Source: DATFVA01 sp963811905
Lineage (GTDB): Bacteria; Bacteroidota; Ignavibacteria; Ignavibacteriales; Ignavibacteriaceae
Assembly: GCA_963811905.1 (NCBI GenBank)
Contig: CAWETK010000017.1
Coordinates: 1-64,000, forward strand
Reading direction: 5' to 3'
DNA length: 64,000 nt
Position 1 is the stretch's first letter, and every line of letters begins with the position of its first letter. Positions 32,487 through 41,481 of this stretch are shown piece by piece. The notes below the pieces were generated by a model, which ran no database searches, had not been told where the DNA came from, and saw only the letters and a program-made list of their open reading frames with translations. Position numbers and translations under genes: made by a program.

Positions 32487-33929
32487 TTAATTTCCTTTAT
32501 ACTTGGAGAGACCGCCGCCTGCTGTGGCTATCCATTTGTAACCGTTTCGGTCAATCGCGGTACCGACAATTCTGTTTGAAGGGATGTGAGAATTTGAAGT
32601 CAGATAAGTCTGCCAGTTTCCGTTGTCCCATTTTGTCAGTCCGGCTTCTATGTTGCAAAACCAGATTAGATCAGGGGACTGAGCAATTACAGAAACGACA
32701 TCATTGCTGGGTACCGATTGGAATGACGTCCACTGCGTCCCGTCATACATTGCTGTTCCACCTGCCAGTGCTTTACCAAGAGAACGAAGACTGATCCATA
32801 TAACAGAACCATTAACTATTTCTATATCAGTGATTCTGTTGCTTACAGGTAAATTTGAATTCTCAGAATTATAAATACTCCAGTCCGTCCCGTCGTATTT
32901 AACCAGGCCCTCGCCAACCGTACCTAACCATAAGTTATTGGCGGCATCAATGTTAATATTGGAAATGTTATTTGTCGGGAGTCCTGAATTACTTGTATTG
33001 TAAACTGTCCAGGTTGCCCCGTCAAAATGACAGAGTCCCAGGTTAGTTCCTACCCAAATGCTGTTTTCGTTCTCTTTAAATCCGCAATAGACATAATCTG
33101 AAACCAGACCCGATTGAGTGTTCAATACTTCGAAACTTCCGTTTTTGTAAATAATCAGACCGCTAATGGTAGCGACCCAGATTTCATTGCCGAAAGCAGC
33201 AATAGAGTTGACATTACCACCGGGGTACTGTGAATTATCGGGAGTGTAGGAAGTCCAGTTCTCATCGTCAAATTTCATCAGGCTGTAAGAATCTACTAGC
33301 CATTTATTTCCGTCCTGATCAATTGCAATCCCGTCGAGATAGTTTGTGGGGAGGCCGGAATTTGAAGTCCTGTAATTGACAAATAGAAGAGTATCTTCCA
33401 AAGCACCATATATCCTTGCTGTACGGTCAGTTTTAACGGTAGTTGTGAAGCTCCAGTTCCAATAGTTGGTTTTCTTCAGCACCACATTGTAAGTATCGGG
33501 CAGTACATTGCTAAACTCGAAAGGTGTCACTTTGCCCGTAACGCTGTCATTAATTATTATATCCGCACCCTGGGGATAGGAGTCGACATTTAGGTATCCC
33601 TTCATTGTAGGATTTGCTGTATAATCTAAAAATACCGATGTCAAAGAATCCTTTTTAATCTGTACAATCTCAGAGGAATCCTTAAACAAATTTAATTTTG
33701 TCACGAGCTTATAAGCCCCGCCGTCAAGATAAGGAACGGTATCAGGTGTGAGGTAGCCTGTATTTTTATTATTGAGATATATCTTTGCCCCGGACGGGTT
33801 GGAAGCAACAAAAAGCTTTCCTGAATTCTGAGGGACAGGCTCCGGAGGACTCGTTGATATCTCCTTATTACATGAATTAAGAAGGACTGTAAAAAATAAA
33901 GCTGCAAATATTGAGATTATTGATTTCAT
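32487..33929 (-). CDS. PEGA and beta-propeller lipoprotein
   Basis: A 480-residue lipoprotein; signal with lipobox VLLNSC. Two PEGA domains at about 35-100 (VASNPSGAKIYLNNKNTGYL) and 110-170 (VDSYPQGADIIINDSVTGKV). The rest is a seven-bladed-type propeller of two-component-regulator (Reg_prop) repeats, each with W-T-x-Y and N-x-x-W-x-G-T motifs, for example NNLWLGTVGEGLVKYDGT and NSIWVGTNLGLCHFDGA. Such propellers often form the sensor part of hybrid two-component systems; here there is no kinase, so it is likely a surface ligand-binding protein. It is the last gene of an operon with a TonB receptor and a DUF4249-like lipoprotein. Confidence 0.85.
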   Translation of the reverse strand: MKSIISIFAALFFTVLLNSCNKEISTSPPEPVPQNSGKLFVASNPSGAKIYLNNKNTGYLTPDTVPYLDGGAYKLVTKLNLFKDSSEIVQIKKDSLTSVFLDYTANPTMKGYLNVDSYPQGADIIINDSVTGKVTPFEFSNVLPDTYNVVLKKTNYWNWSFTTTVKTDRTARIYGALEDTLLFVNYRTSNSGLPTNYLDGIAIDQDGNKWLVDSYSLMKFDDENWTSYTPDNSQYPGGNVNSIAAFGNEIWVATISGLIIYKNGSFEVLNTQSGLVSDYVYCGFKENENSIWVGTNLGLCHFDGATWTVYNTSNSGLPTNNISNINIDAANNLWLGTVGEGLVKYDGTDWSIYNSENSNLPVSNRITDIEIVNGSVIWISLRSLGKALAGGTAMYDGTQWTSFQSVPSNDVVSVIAQSPDLIWFCNIEAGLTKWDNGNWQTYLTSNSHIPSNRIVGTAIDRNGYKWIATAGGGLSKYKGN

Positions 33930-33935
33930 TGTTAA

Positions 33936-34907
33936 TCAGGGATTTGCTGGTATATAACCAAAAGAACGAATAAATTCCGCGTCAATCAGACTGCCTCTCT
34001 TTTGTTTTATGTATGATCCGAAAATACCAAGCCCGCCTTCAACATTAGTATAATCGTTCTCATCCAGCCTGATCGTATAATCATCGAGGAAACCGTTTGT
34101 GCTGGAATAATATTTTGAAAGATTCTCATCAAATACCAGGAGTTCGAGAATTCCCCCGTATATTTTGTATCGCGATTTATTCGGATCACCAGCTGATATT
34201 TGCTTAAAAACCGAATCAAGTGAACTGTTCTGGAAACTTACAGTTGTATTTTTAGTAGGCTGGTAATAGACGGGCTCATTGTTCTCATATTTTTGAGGAA
34301 CAAGCACCTGGTGTCTTTCTTCCACTCCGTCAACGAGCTTTGAATAAATGAGTACAAATCTTGGCAGATACCATCCCAGCGATGATCCCTGGTACCAGCT
34401 GAATGAAAAATAATCATTCGAAACTGAAGGTATTCTGAATGCATTTGTATCACTCGTATCGATATTAGTATAGTTCCATTCAACTTCTTCAGGCAGCGAG
34501 GTCTCGGCTCTCAGGGTTTTACCGTCAGGTAATACAGCTTCTATCTCCATCTCGCTGTTATTATCCGGAACGAAATTATCAAGATAAAAGAAATGCAGGG
34601 GACCTTTGTACCTGGAGGTATCGGTCCTTGCCACACTGCTGTCTTTCATAAAGTAAACATTATCGCCTGACCAAACTCGTATGTACGCATTTTTCAGGAA
34701 AGGATCTTCGGTATTTTCATAGGGGTCATACCCGTTTATATTATAGCTTTTGGAGATTGTGGCTATCTGGACTGAGGTGTCTGTCCTGATAACACAGGAA
34801 AGAATATACTTTTGCTCAAAGTTTCCTTTCGGACTGAAATTCTCCTCACACGAGTAATTTATTAATATAATTGCTGATACAAAAAGCAGAATAATTATCT
34901 TTTTCAT
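33936..34907 (-). CDS. DUF4249-like lipoprotein
   Basis: A 323-residue lipoprotein with lipobox ILINYSC. The order KYILSCVIRTDTSVQIATIS, then NAYIRVWSGDNVYFM and EIEAVLPDGKTLRAETSLPE, matches DUF4249 proteins, which commonly follow a TonB receptor in Bacteroidota-type genomes. The stop of the receptor gene overlaps its start by four bases. By analogy with SusD it may cap or assist the receptor, but it has no TPR-based SusD fold and the role is inferred from operon position. Confidence 0.78.
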   Translation of the reverse strand: MKKIIILLFVSAIILINYSCEENFSPKGNFEQKYILSCVIRTDTSVQIATISKSYNINGYDPYENTEDPFLKNAYIRVWSGDNVYFMKDSSVARTDTSRYKGPLHFFYLDNFVPDNNSEMEIEAVLPDGKTLRAETSLPEEVEWNYTNIDTSDTNAFRIPSVSNDYFSFSWYQGSSLGWYLPRFVLIYSKLVDGVEERHQVLVPQKYENNEPVYYQPTKNTTVSFQNSSLDSVFKQISAGDPNKSRYKIYGGILELLVFDENLSKYYSSTNGFLDDYTIRLDENDYTNVEGGLGIFGSYIKQKRGSLIDAEFIRSFGYIPANP

Positions 34908-37135
34908 ATTTCAATCCTGATTGAAGCAGTCGGTAAAACAGGAAGCATATTCACGCGTTTACCCGTGTCTCTTTCGAAATAAAATATATTTTTACGGTCA
35001 TAAACATTCAATACATTTCCGCTTATTTCAATCTTAGTAAAACCAATTGTAAATCTCTTTGTTATGCCGATATCAAGTCTGTGATAAGTCGGCAGTCTGC
35101 CAAGGTTCGGATCGCCCAGCAGTGTGTATGGATTATATTCGCCATAAAACCCCCCGAACCCGTAGAGGTCATTCAGATACAGCTTGTCGTAATATCCTAC
35201 AATTTCTGTAAAAGGTAATCCTGAATTAAAGAACCAGCTGAAACTGGCTTCCCACCCTGCTCCTAAGTCTAGAATAAGATTGGAATTAATGGCATTCCTT
35301 GAGTCGTATCTTGGGTAGGAGATCCAGCCGTTAATGTTTCTGTATGCCCAGCTGAGAGAATACGATGCAGTAAACTGGATAAAATTCTGCGAATATTTGA
35401 GCAGGAATTCAGCCCCATAGGATTCTCCGCTGGCCTGTACGAGATCAGGATCATTATCGTCGGCTTTATTCGGATTAAGTTCCACAGTACGTTTTAAATC
35501 TTTATAATAAACCTCAGTATTAAAAGAAAATCCATTCGGCAGCCTTAATTCAAGTCCGGTGACATAATGTATCGCTTCGGGAACTTGCAGATATCCGGGA
35601 ACTATTGACCAGGGTTCAAATAATGAAATCACCTCATTTTCATTTGTAAGAGTAATCAGTTCCTGTGTATATATACCCCAGGCTCCTTTGAGTATCAGCC
35701 AGGGGAATATTGCGTATGTTAAATTTACTCTCGGTTCAAGGAAGGGAGCATGCTGCTGAGTTAAAGATAAAAGATTAATTCTTGTACCTATATCCGCTCC
35801 GAAATTTTCAAATCTTAAAAATCTGTATTTACCATACAGGCTGAAATGAAGAGCCTGGTCAGCAAGAGCTGACTTATTTCCCTGCAGGTTCTCAAAATTA
35901 TAAGATGTTTTTACAGATTTTAATTTATAACCAACCTTGATTTCATCTCTGCTTTCATAAATATTTGTGAAATCAGCTTTAAGGGTTACATCTGTTATTG
36001 AATTCTGCCTCTCCTTTGCATTGCTGAGTTTGGGATCAATTGATCCTTCAAATGAGCTTTCGGAAAAATTAACTTCAGAATAAATCGGTACATCCTCCCA
36101 GGCCTGGAACCAGTATAGGCCGTACAAATTATTTGTCCAGCTGTAATCTGCTTTGGTTGGGTCATCATTCTTCAAACCGTCATGACTATTAAATCCCTGT
36201 AATGAAAATTTTGTAAGACTTTTAGTATCGGATGAAGCATAATTAATTTTTCCTGAAAGGTCATGGAAACTGAAAGGAGCATCCTTAAAATTAACAAATC
36301 TCTTTAGTACCTGGTCGAACAAACTTTTTCTGCCGGTAAGCATAAACGAACCTCCGGGAATAGGACCTTCAATAGCAGCTTTACCCGTGAGGAAACTAAG
36401 TGTACCGTTGCCGCTGTACCGGTTTTTGTTACCGTCTTTTGTAATCAGGTTTAGTACCGATGATAACCTGCCGCCGTATTCGGCAGTAAAGCCGCCTTTG
36501 TAGAACTCAACAGCATTTATCATTTCGGGATCTATAATACTGAAGAGTCCAAGTGCATGGAAAGGATTATAAATTGGGATACCGTTCAGCAGGACAAGGT
36601 TCTGATCGCTCGCACCGCCGCGTACATAATAACGCGCTGAAACATCTCCAGTCGACTGTACTCCGGGAAGGAACTGAAGAGAACGGAAAATGTCAGTCTC
36701 AACTCCTTTAGGCAGCATTTCAAGTTCCCTGACACTCAGTTTCTGAAGTCCCAAATCAGTTTCGTTTGCATTATGAACTTTATTCCCGATCTTTTCTATT
36801 TCCTGGAGTTTGATAGTACTTTCTGCAAGAGGCACATTAATTTGTGTTACCTGACCTGGCTTTATAGATACATTGACATATTTACTTACATATCCGACGT
36901 ATGTTATACGCACACTGTAATCCCGGTCAGCAGGAATACCTGTAATTGTGAAAATCCCTCTGAGATCTGCGGAAGCCCCGAAGGAAGTCTCCTGTATAAG
37001 GATGTTTGAGTAGGGAAGAGCCTCTCCTGAAAGAGAATCAGTAATAAATCCGCGCAATGTGCCTGTCTGTTGGGCAAACGAAGAATAGCTTGAAATCAGA
37101 AGGAGAAAAAGAAAAGGTAAAGAATATATTTTCAT
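34904..37135 (-). CDS. TonB-dependent receptor
   Basis: A 743-residue outer-membrane receptor, intact. Signal peptide 1-21 (SYSSFAQQ); carboxypeptidase-regulatory domain about 24-105 (GTLRGFITDSLSGEALPYSN); plug 130-235 (FRSLQFLPGVQSTGDVSARY, GGFTAEYGGRLSSVLNL); then a barrel ending VLPTASIRIEI. It has the same architecture as the frameshifted receptor at 11788 and may be distantly paralogous. First gene of a three-gene minus-strand operon. The substrate is unknown; partner lipoproteins with PEGA and propeller domains suggest a polymer or peptide rather than a siderophore, which is speculative. Confidence 0.92.
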   Translation of the reverse strand: MKIYSLPFLFLLLISSYSSFAQQTGTLRGFITDSLSGEALPYSNILIQETSFGASADLRGIFTITGIPADRDYSVRITYVGYVSKYVNVSIKPGQVTQINVPLAESTIKLQEIEKIGNKVHNANETDLGLQKLSVRELEMLPKGVETDIFRSLQFLPGVQSTGDVSARYYVRGGASDQNLVLLNGIPIYNPFHALGLFSIIDPEMINAVEFYKGGFTAEYGGRLSSVLNLITKDGNKNRYSGNGTLSFLTGKAAIEGPIPGGSFMLTGRKSLFDQVLKRFVNFKDAPFSFHDLSGKINYASSDTKSLTKFSLQGFNSHDGLKNDDPTKADYSWTNNLYGLYWFQAWEDVPIYSEVNFSESSFEGSIDPKLSNAKERQNSITDVTLKADFTNIYESRDEIKVGYKLKSVKTSYNFENLQGNKSALADQALHFSLYGKYRFLRFENFGADIGTRINLLSLTQQHAPFLEPRVNLTYAIFPWLILKGAWGIYTQELITLTNENEVISLFEPWSIVPGYLQVPEAIHYVTGLELRLPNGFSFNTEVYYKDLKRTVELNPNKADDNDPDLVQASGESYGAEFLLKYSQNFIQFTASYSLSWAYRNINGWISYPRYDSRNAINSNLILDLGAGWEASFSWFFNSGLPFTEIVGYYDKLYLNDLYGFGGFYGEYNPYTLLGDPNLGRLPTYHRLDIGITKRFTIGFTKIEISGNVLNVYDRKNIFYFERDTGKRVNMLPVLPTASIRIEI

Positions 37136-37379
37136 CTATCTATTCGGAAAAGTATCGGAAACAATAAGAGTAACTCATATGATTTATATGAGAAAAATTT
37201 CTATAAACAAGAGTATTCAAGGTATCCCGTTTATTATATAAATTGCGAAGCAAAATTAAATTAAAACATTCTATATAACAAGCTAATTATGGTTTCCTGA
37301 ACTATAGAAAACGCACTAAATTAGGGTCAAATTACCCATTCCACTATTTTCTTACCTTTTAATTCGGGAAGCAAATATT

Positions 37380-37387
37380 TATATTTG
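37380..37387 (+). promoter_or_regulatory. Possible -7 box of the helicase gene
   Basis: TATATTTG matches TAnnTTTG and lies 24 bases before the chosen ATG at 37412. The 250-base divergent gap to the TonB receptor is otherwise A+T-rich with no other strong feature. Confidence 0.4.
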
Positions 37388-37411
37388 CATCTTAAAAATC
37401 AGAATGGATGT

Positions 37412-39595
37412 ATGGTAAACCTAAAAGAATTAAATAAAGAACAAAAATCAGCTGTCGAATATGTCGACGGTCCCCAGATGATTGTTGCAGGTGCCGGATC
37501 GGGAAAAACCAAAGTATTGACTTTTAAAATTGCTCATCTAATTGATAAAGGATACCCGCCTGATTCTATACTTGCGCTCACATTTACAAATAAAGCTGCA
37601 AACGAAATGAAAGACAGGATCCGTGGTCTTATAGGCAGCAAAGCGGACGGATTATGGATGGGAACTTTTCATTCCATCTTTGCGAGGATACTGCGTATTG
37701 AATCCAAACATTTAAATTATGCAGCTAATTTTTCAATCTATGATGCCGAGGATTCGCTTTCCCTGACCCAGAATATAATCTCCAATCTGAATATCGATCT
37801 TGATTCTGTTACTCCGAATTCTGTCCGTCACAGGATAAGTTTCATGAAAAATCATATGGTTATGCCTGCCGAGTTCAGGAAAAATCATAAGGGTGAATTC
37901 ATAGAAGAGAAAATAGCTGACATCTATGATGAGTACCAGAAAAGACTTGTTGCTAATAATGCAATGGATTTTGAGGATCTCCTTCTGAAGCCTATTGAAT
38001 TGTTCAACATAAATCAGAAAGTACATGCAAAGTACAAAAAGAAATTCGAATATATCCTTGTCGATGAGTTCCAGGATACTAATAAAGCTCAGTATGAACT
38101 CATTAAACTCCTCGTTACAAAGGACGGAAATATATCGGTAGTGGGAGATGATGCCCAGAGTATATACAGCTGGCGCGGTGCAAACATCGGTAATATGATC
38201 GACTTCCAGAAGGACTATCCTAAACAGAAAATATTTAAGCTTGAACAGAACTACCGTTCGACAAAGACAATTCTTGCTGCAGCAGATTCGGTTATAAAAA
38301 ATAATAAGGATCAGCTGATTAAAACTTTGTGGACTGAAAATAACGATGGCGAACTTCTTACCCTCGTTAAATGTGCTGATGAAAAGGATGAAGCGTTTCA
38401 GATTGCTAAGTTTATTAAACACGAAATCTCCAGGAAAAAACTATCACTCAAGGATTTCGGAATTTTATACAGAACAAATGCTCAGTCGCGGGCGCTTGAG
38501 GATATCTTCAGACGAGAAAAAATTCCCTACACAATTGTAGGCGGGATCGAATTTTATAAAAGAAAAGAAGTTAAAGATATTGTTGCCTACCTTAGAGTTA
38601 TTGCTAACCAGAATGATGAGGAAAGTTTACTGAGAATAATGAATTTCCCGCAGAGAGGTATTGGCAGTACGACAATTAAAAGAATGATTTCCTTTGCCCG
38701 CAAGCATGATATTTCGCTTTTCGAAACGATGACAAGAGTCTTTGAGGTAATAGATATAAAAGAGAGGATTCAGAAAAACGTAAAAGGTTTTAAAGTGCTC
38801 CTTGACAAATATATCGAGCTGAAAGACAAATTATCGGTAGGAGAATTATCGCGTGCGCTTGTTGATGAACTCGGAGTTCTTCGTATGTTCAAGGAGGAAA
38901 ATACACCTGAATCACATGCCAGATGGGAGAATATCAACGAACTGTTATCGGCACTCAGCGATTTTTCAAATTCAAATGATGATGCAAAACTTGAACAGTA
39001 CCTGGAGGATGTGTCACTAATTGCCGATATAGACATGCATGCTGATGAGAAAAATGTAGTGACAATGATGACAATACATAGTGCGAAGGGACTGGAATTT
39101 CCTATTGTGTTTGTAACTGGCTGCGAGGAAGATATTTTCCCCCTCTCAAACCGCTTTAGTACTGAAGCAACGGTTGAAGAGGAAAGGCGATTGTTTTACG
39201 TGGCCGTGACAAGAGCAAAACAGAAAGTCTATATTTCTCATGCACGAAGCCGTTACCGTTTCGGCGAAGTTGCTTACCAGAGCAGATCGAGATTTATTGA
39301 TGAACTGGAACCATCCACATTTACTGAGGTTAACGGCGGGATCGGAAGGAAATCTTCTAACCGTAAATCCAAAAAAGAGATGTACTATGAATATTTCGAG
39401 AATGTCGATTATGAAGATTTCAACCAGGACAATAAGTCGTTGAGACCCGGAAGTAAGGTTATGCACGATAAATTCGGACTCGGCAGGGTTACCCAGGTGA
39501 CCGGTTCCGGCGATATGCAGAAGGCTACAGTTATATTTGAAGGAAATAATGTTAAACAGCTTATGCTGAAATTTGCAAAGTTAAAAGTCTTATGA
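37412..39595 (+). CDS. UvrD/PcrA-type DNA helicase
   Basis: A 727-residue superfamily 1A 3'-5' helicase for repair and replication restart. The start MVNLKELNKEQKSAVEYVDG includes the Q motif; Walker A is GAGSGKT (27-33), motif II VDEFQDTNKAQ, motif III VVGDDAQSIYSWRGA, motif IV LEQNYRSTKTI, motif V TIHSAKGLEFPIVFV and motif VI VAVTRAKQKVYISHAR. The C-terminal 60 residues contain a Tudor-like domain (VMHDKFGLGRVTQVTGSGD) as in PcrA, which binds RNA polymerase. The start at 37412 is preferred because the upstream TTG at 37385 lies in the promoter. Confidence 0.94.
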   Translation: MVNLKELNKEQKSAVEYVDGPQMIVAGAGSGKTKVLTFKIAHLIDKGYPPDSILALTFTNKAANEMKDRIRGLIGSKADGLWMGTFHSIFARILRIESKHLNYAANFSIYDAEDSLSLTQNIISNLNIDLDSVTPNSVRHRISFMKNHMVMPAEFRKNHKGEFIEEKIADIYDEYQKRLVANNAMDFEDLLLKPIELFNINQKVHAKYKKKFEYILVDEFQDTNKAQYELIKLLVTKDGNISVVGDDAQSIYSWRGANIGNMIDFQKDYPKQKIFKLEQNYRSTKTILAAADSVIKNNKDQLIKTLWTENNDGELLTLVKCADEKDEAFQIAKFIKHEISRKKLSLKDFGILYRTNAQSRALEDIFRREKIPYTIVGGIEFYKRKEVKDIVAYLRVIANQNDEESLLRIMNFPQRGIGSTTIKRMISFARKHDISLFETMTRVFEVIDIKERIQKNVKGFKVLLDKYIELKDKLSVGELSRALVDELGVLRMFKEENTPESHARWENINELLSALSDFSNSNDDAKLEQYLEDVSLIADIDMHADEKNVVTMMTIHSAKGLEFPIVFVTGCEEDIFPLSNRFSTEATVEEERRLFYVAVTRAKQKVYISHARSRYRFGEVAYQSRSRFIDELEPSTFTEVNGGIGRKSSNRKSKKEMYYEYFENVDYEDFNQDNKSLRPGSKVMHDKFGLGRVTQVTGSGDMQKATVIFEGNNVKQLMLKFAKLKVL

Positions 39596-39632
39596 AGCAG
39601 TAAGACAAAGATTCGAAAAGGAGAAGGAAAAG

Positions 39633-41009
39633 ATGACAATTGCACCGAAGAAACTAGCTATACTTGTAGGTGGAGGTCCCGCTCCGGGCATAAACAGTGT
39701 TATTGGAGCAGCAACTATTAGAGCAGGACTGGAAGGAATAGAAGTGATTGGAATAAGGGATGGCTTTAAATGGTTGATGCAGGGCGACATAACTCACGTA
39801 AAAAACCTGACTATCCAGAATGTAAGCCGTATTCATTTCAGAGGCGGATCTTATATCGGTATCTCAAGAGCAAACCCGACAAAAGAAAAAAAGCATCTCG
39901 AGAATACAGTTACTTCACTTTTAAGACTGAATGTCGACAAACTTATTACTGTTGGCGGCGACGATACCGCATATAGTGCCTTAAAAGTGGATGAAATGGC
40001 AGCGGGACGAATTAAGGTTGTTCATGTGCCGAAGACCATCGATAACGATCTTGACCTGCCTCATGGCATCCCGACTTTTGGATTCCAGACTGCAAGGCAT
40101 ATAGGAGTTGAAGTTGTAAAAAACCTGATGGTTGATGCCCAGACTACCTCACGCTGGTATTTTGTAGTTTCTATGGGAAGGAAGGCGGGACATCTTGCAC
40201 TTGGTATTGGTAAGGCAGCAGGCGCTACCCTTACCCTTATTCCTGAAGAGTTCCCCGGTCCTACTATAAAAATGTCGCATATGGTTGATGTCCTGGTCGG
40301 GGCAATCATAAAGAGAATGAGTTATGGAAAATCGGACGGAGTCGCAATCCTTGCTGAAGGATTGGTAGAGCATCTTGCTCAGGATGATCTTCAGGCATTC
40401 ATTGACGTTGAAAGAGATGCCCACGATAATATCAGAATAGCAGAGATTAACTTCGGAGAGATTCTGAAGTATAGAGTCCAGGAAAAACTTAGAGAATTTA
40501 ACCTTAAGGCAACTATAGTCGCAAAGAATATTGGTTACGAACTGCGCTGTGCCGATCCGATTCCTTTCGATATGGAGTACACCAGGGATTTAGGATTCTC
40601 TGCTGCACAATTCATGCTGAACGGAGGATCGGGAGCAATGGTTTCTATTCAGAATGGACATTTCGTACCTCTTTACTTTAAGGATATACTCGATCCTGTT
40701 ACTAAAAAGACGAAAGTAAGGATGGTTGATCCATCCTCGGAATCATTTTACATTGCCCGCCGTTATATGCTAAGATTAAATCAGGCGGACTTTGAAGATC
40801 CTCATGAACTTGCTAAGTATGCTGCAACCTGCGGTATTTCACTCGAAGAATTCAGGAAACAATTCTATTATCTTATAGAAGAAGACAGACTGTATAAAAA
40901 CCTTGAGAATGGAAAATTTATGCTTGCGGCAACCGAAACAAATAAAGCTTTTTCATCTCAAAATAAAGAAGGAAACGATCAGGAGGTAGTAAACGGTATA
41001 CCTCATTAA
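39633..41009 (+). CDS. 6-phosphofructokinase, pyrophosphate-dependent type
   Basis: A 458-residue glycolytic enzyme. It keeps GGGPAPGIN at the phosphate loop and MGRKAGHLAL for substrate binding. Two residues indicate PPi rather than ATP use: GGDD (108-111), with Asp111 in place of the ATP-enzyme Gly, and PKTIDND (133-139), with Lys134 in place of Gly. This is the established pair of determinants in this family. The reaction is reversible, so it can serve glycolysis and gluconeogenesis. It is longer than typical ATP enzymes (320), matching group II/III PPi enzymes. The gene starts 37 bases after the helicase. Confidence 0.93.
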   Translation: MTIAPKKLAILVGGGPAPGINSVIGAATIRAGLEGIEVIGIRDGFKWLMQGDITHVKNLTIQNVSRIHFRGGSYIGISRANPTKEKKHLENTVTSLLRLNVDKLITVGGDDTAYSALKVDEMAAGRIKVVHVPKTIDNDLDLPHGIPTFGFQTARHIGVEVVKNLMVDAQTTSRWYFVVSMGRKAGHLALGIGKAAGATLTLIPEEFPGPTIKMSHMVDVLVGAIIKRMSYGKSDGVAILAEGLVEHLAQDDLQAFIDVERDAHDNIRIAEINFGEILKYRVQEKLREFNLKATIVAKNIGYELRCADPIPFDMEYTRDLGFSAAQFMLNGGSGAMVSIQNGHFVPLYFKDILDPVTKKTKVRMVDPSSESFYIARRYMLRLNQADFEDPHELAKYAATCGISLEEFRKQFYYLIEEDRLYKNLENGKFMLAATETNKAFSSQNKEGNDQEVVNGIPH

Positions 41010-41339
41010 ATCCTTCTTCAATCCTGTCAGTTCTCATTAACCAACTGATTTAACTGTGGTAAACCCCAGAGCCTGAGTGAGTATTATTAACCAGCACTAT
41101 TAGGTGTCGGCTTATGAGGTAGAATCTAATAATTAATAACCGTTTAATTTATCTGCCGGAAGGCAGACGGTTTATCGGGATTTTTCAAACAACCTCTCTA
41201 TTACTTCCAAAATTCAATTCTTCTCAAATTTGCAAATCTTCTAAAATATTTTGACCAAAAAAATCGTAGTGAAGCGAAGATCCCGATTTTAGCTGATAAT
41301 AATGTGGCTGAGGATACTATACACACAGGACCGCAGTTG
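41010..41339 (+). other. Non-coding gap with remnants of repeats
   Basis: 330 bases between the phosphofructokinase and metS-like genes (convergent). At 41138-41172 there is a nested hairpin: inner TCTGCC-GGAA-GGCAGA, outer AACCGT/ACGGTT, with a T-run shortly after at 41181-41185, possibly a terminator. At 41239-41264 the sequence resembles 58654-58680 (TTCTAAAATATTTTGACCAAAAAAA against TTCTTAAAATATCTTGACCAAAAAAA, a few differences); both are followed by CTGAGGATAC. No gene. Confidence 0.5.
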
Positions 41340-41456
41340 TTATTTTTTACTTTCCCTCTCAGATTTCATAACTCTCATAAAACAGTAAGTGGTGAGGACG
41401 ATTATACATCCCCACGCGATTGAAATAAAAATTATACCCTGTGTTGATAATCCCAT
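41340..41456 (-). CDS. MetS-like small membrane subunit of the NSS transporter
   Basis: A 38-residue protein: a short polar N-terminus, one transmembrane helix (IIFISIAWGCIIVLTTYCF, residues 8-26) and a basic tail ending KSERESKK. It starts 25 bases after the transporter stop on the same strand, with AAGG upstream. In Corynebacterium MetP/MetS, and in many NSS transporters, a tiny one-helix protein with a conserved W-G follows the transporter gene and is needed for uptake. The size, W15-G16 and position match that family. It is too short for most gene finders and easily missed. Confidence 0.75.
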   Translation of the reverse strand: MGLSTQGIIFISIAWGCIIVLTTYCFMRVMKSERESKK

Positions 41457-41481
41457 AACAAACCTTCGATTTTATTAAAAT

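Noticed and set aside
32487..33929. Hybrid two-component sensor from the propeller repeats
   Set aside because: No transmembrane segment, kinase or receiver follows; the protein is a lipoprotein ending with the propeller.
34904..37135. SusC/SusD polysaccharide utilisation locus
   Set aside because: The downstream lipoprotein is DUF4249-like and not SusD, and no glycoside hydrolases are present.
37733..38422. 229-codon minus-strand open frame opposite the helicase gene
   Set aside because: Opposite a well-conserved helicase core; the product is a low-quality hydrophobic string with no start signal.
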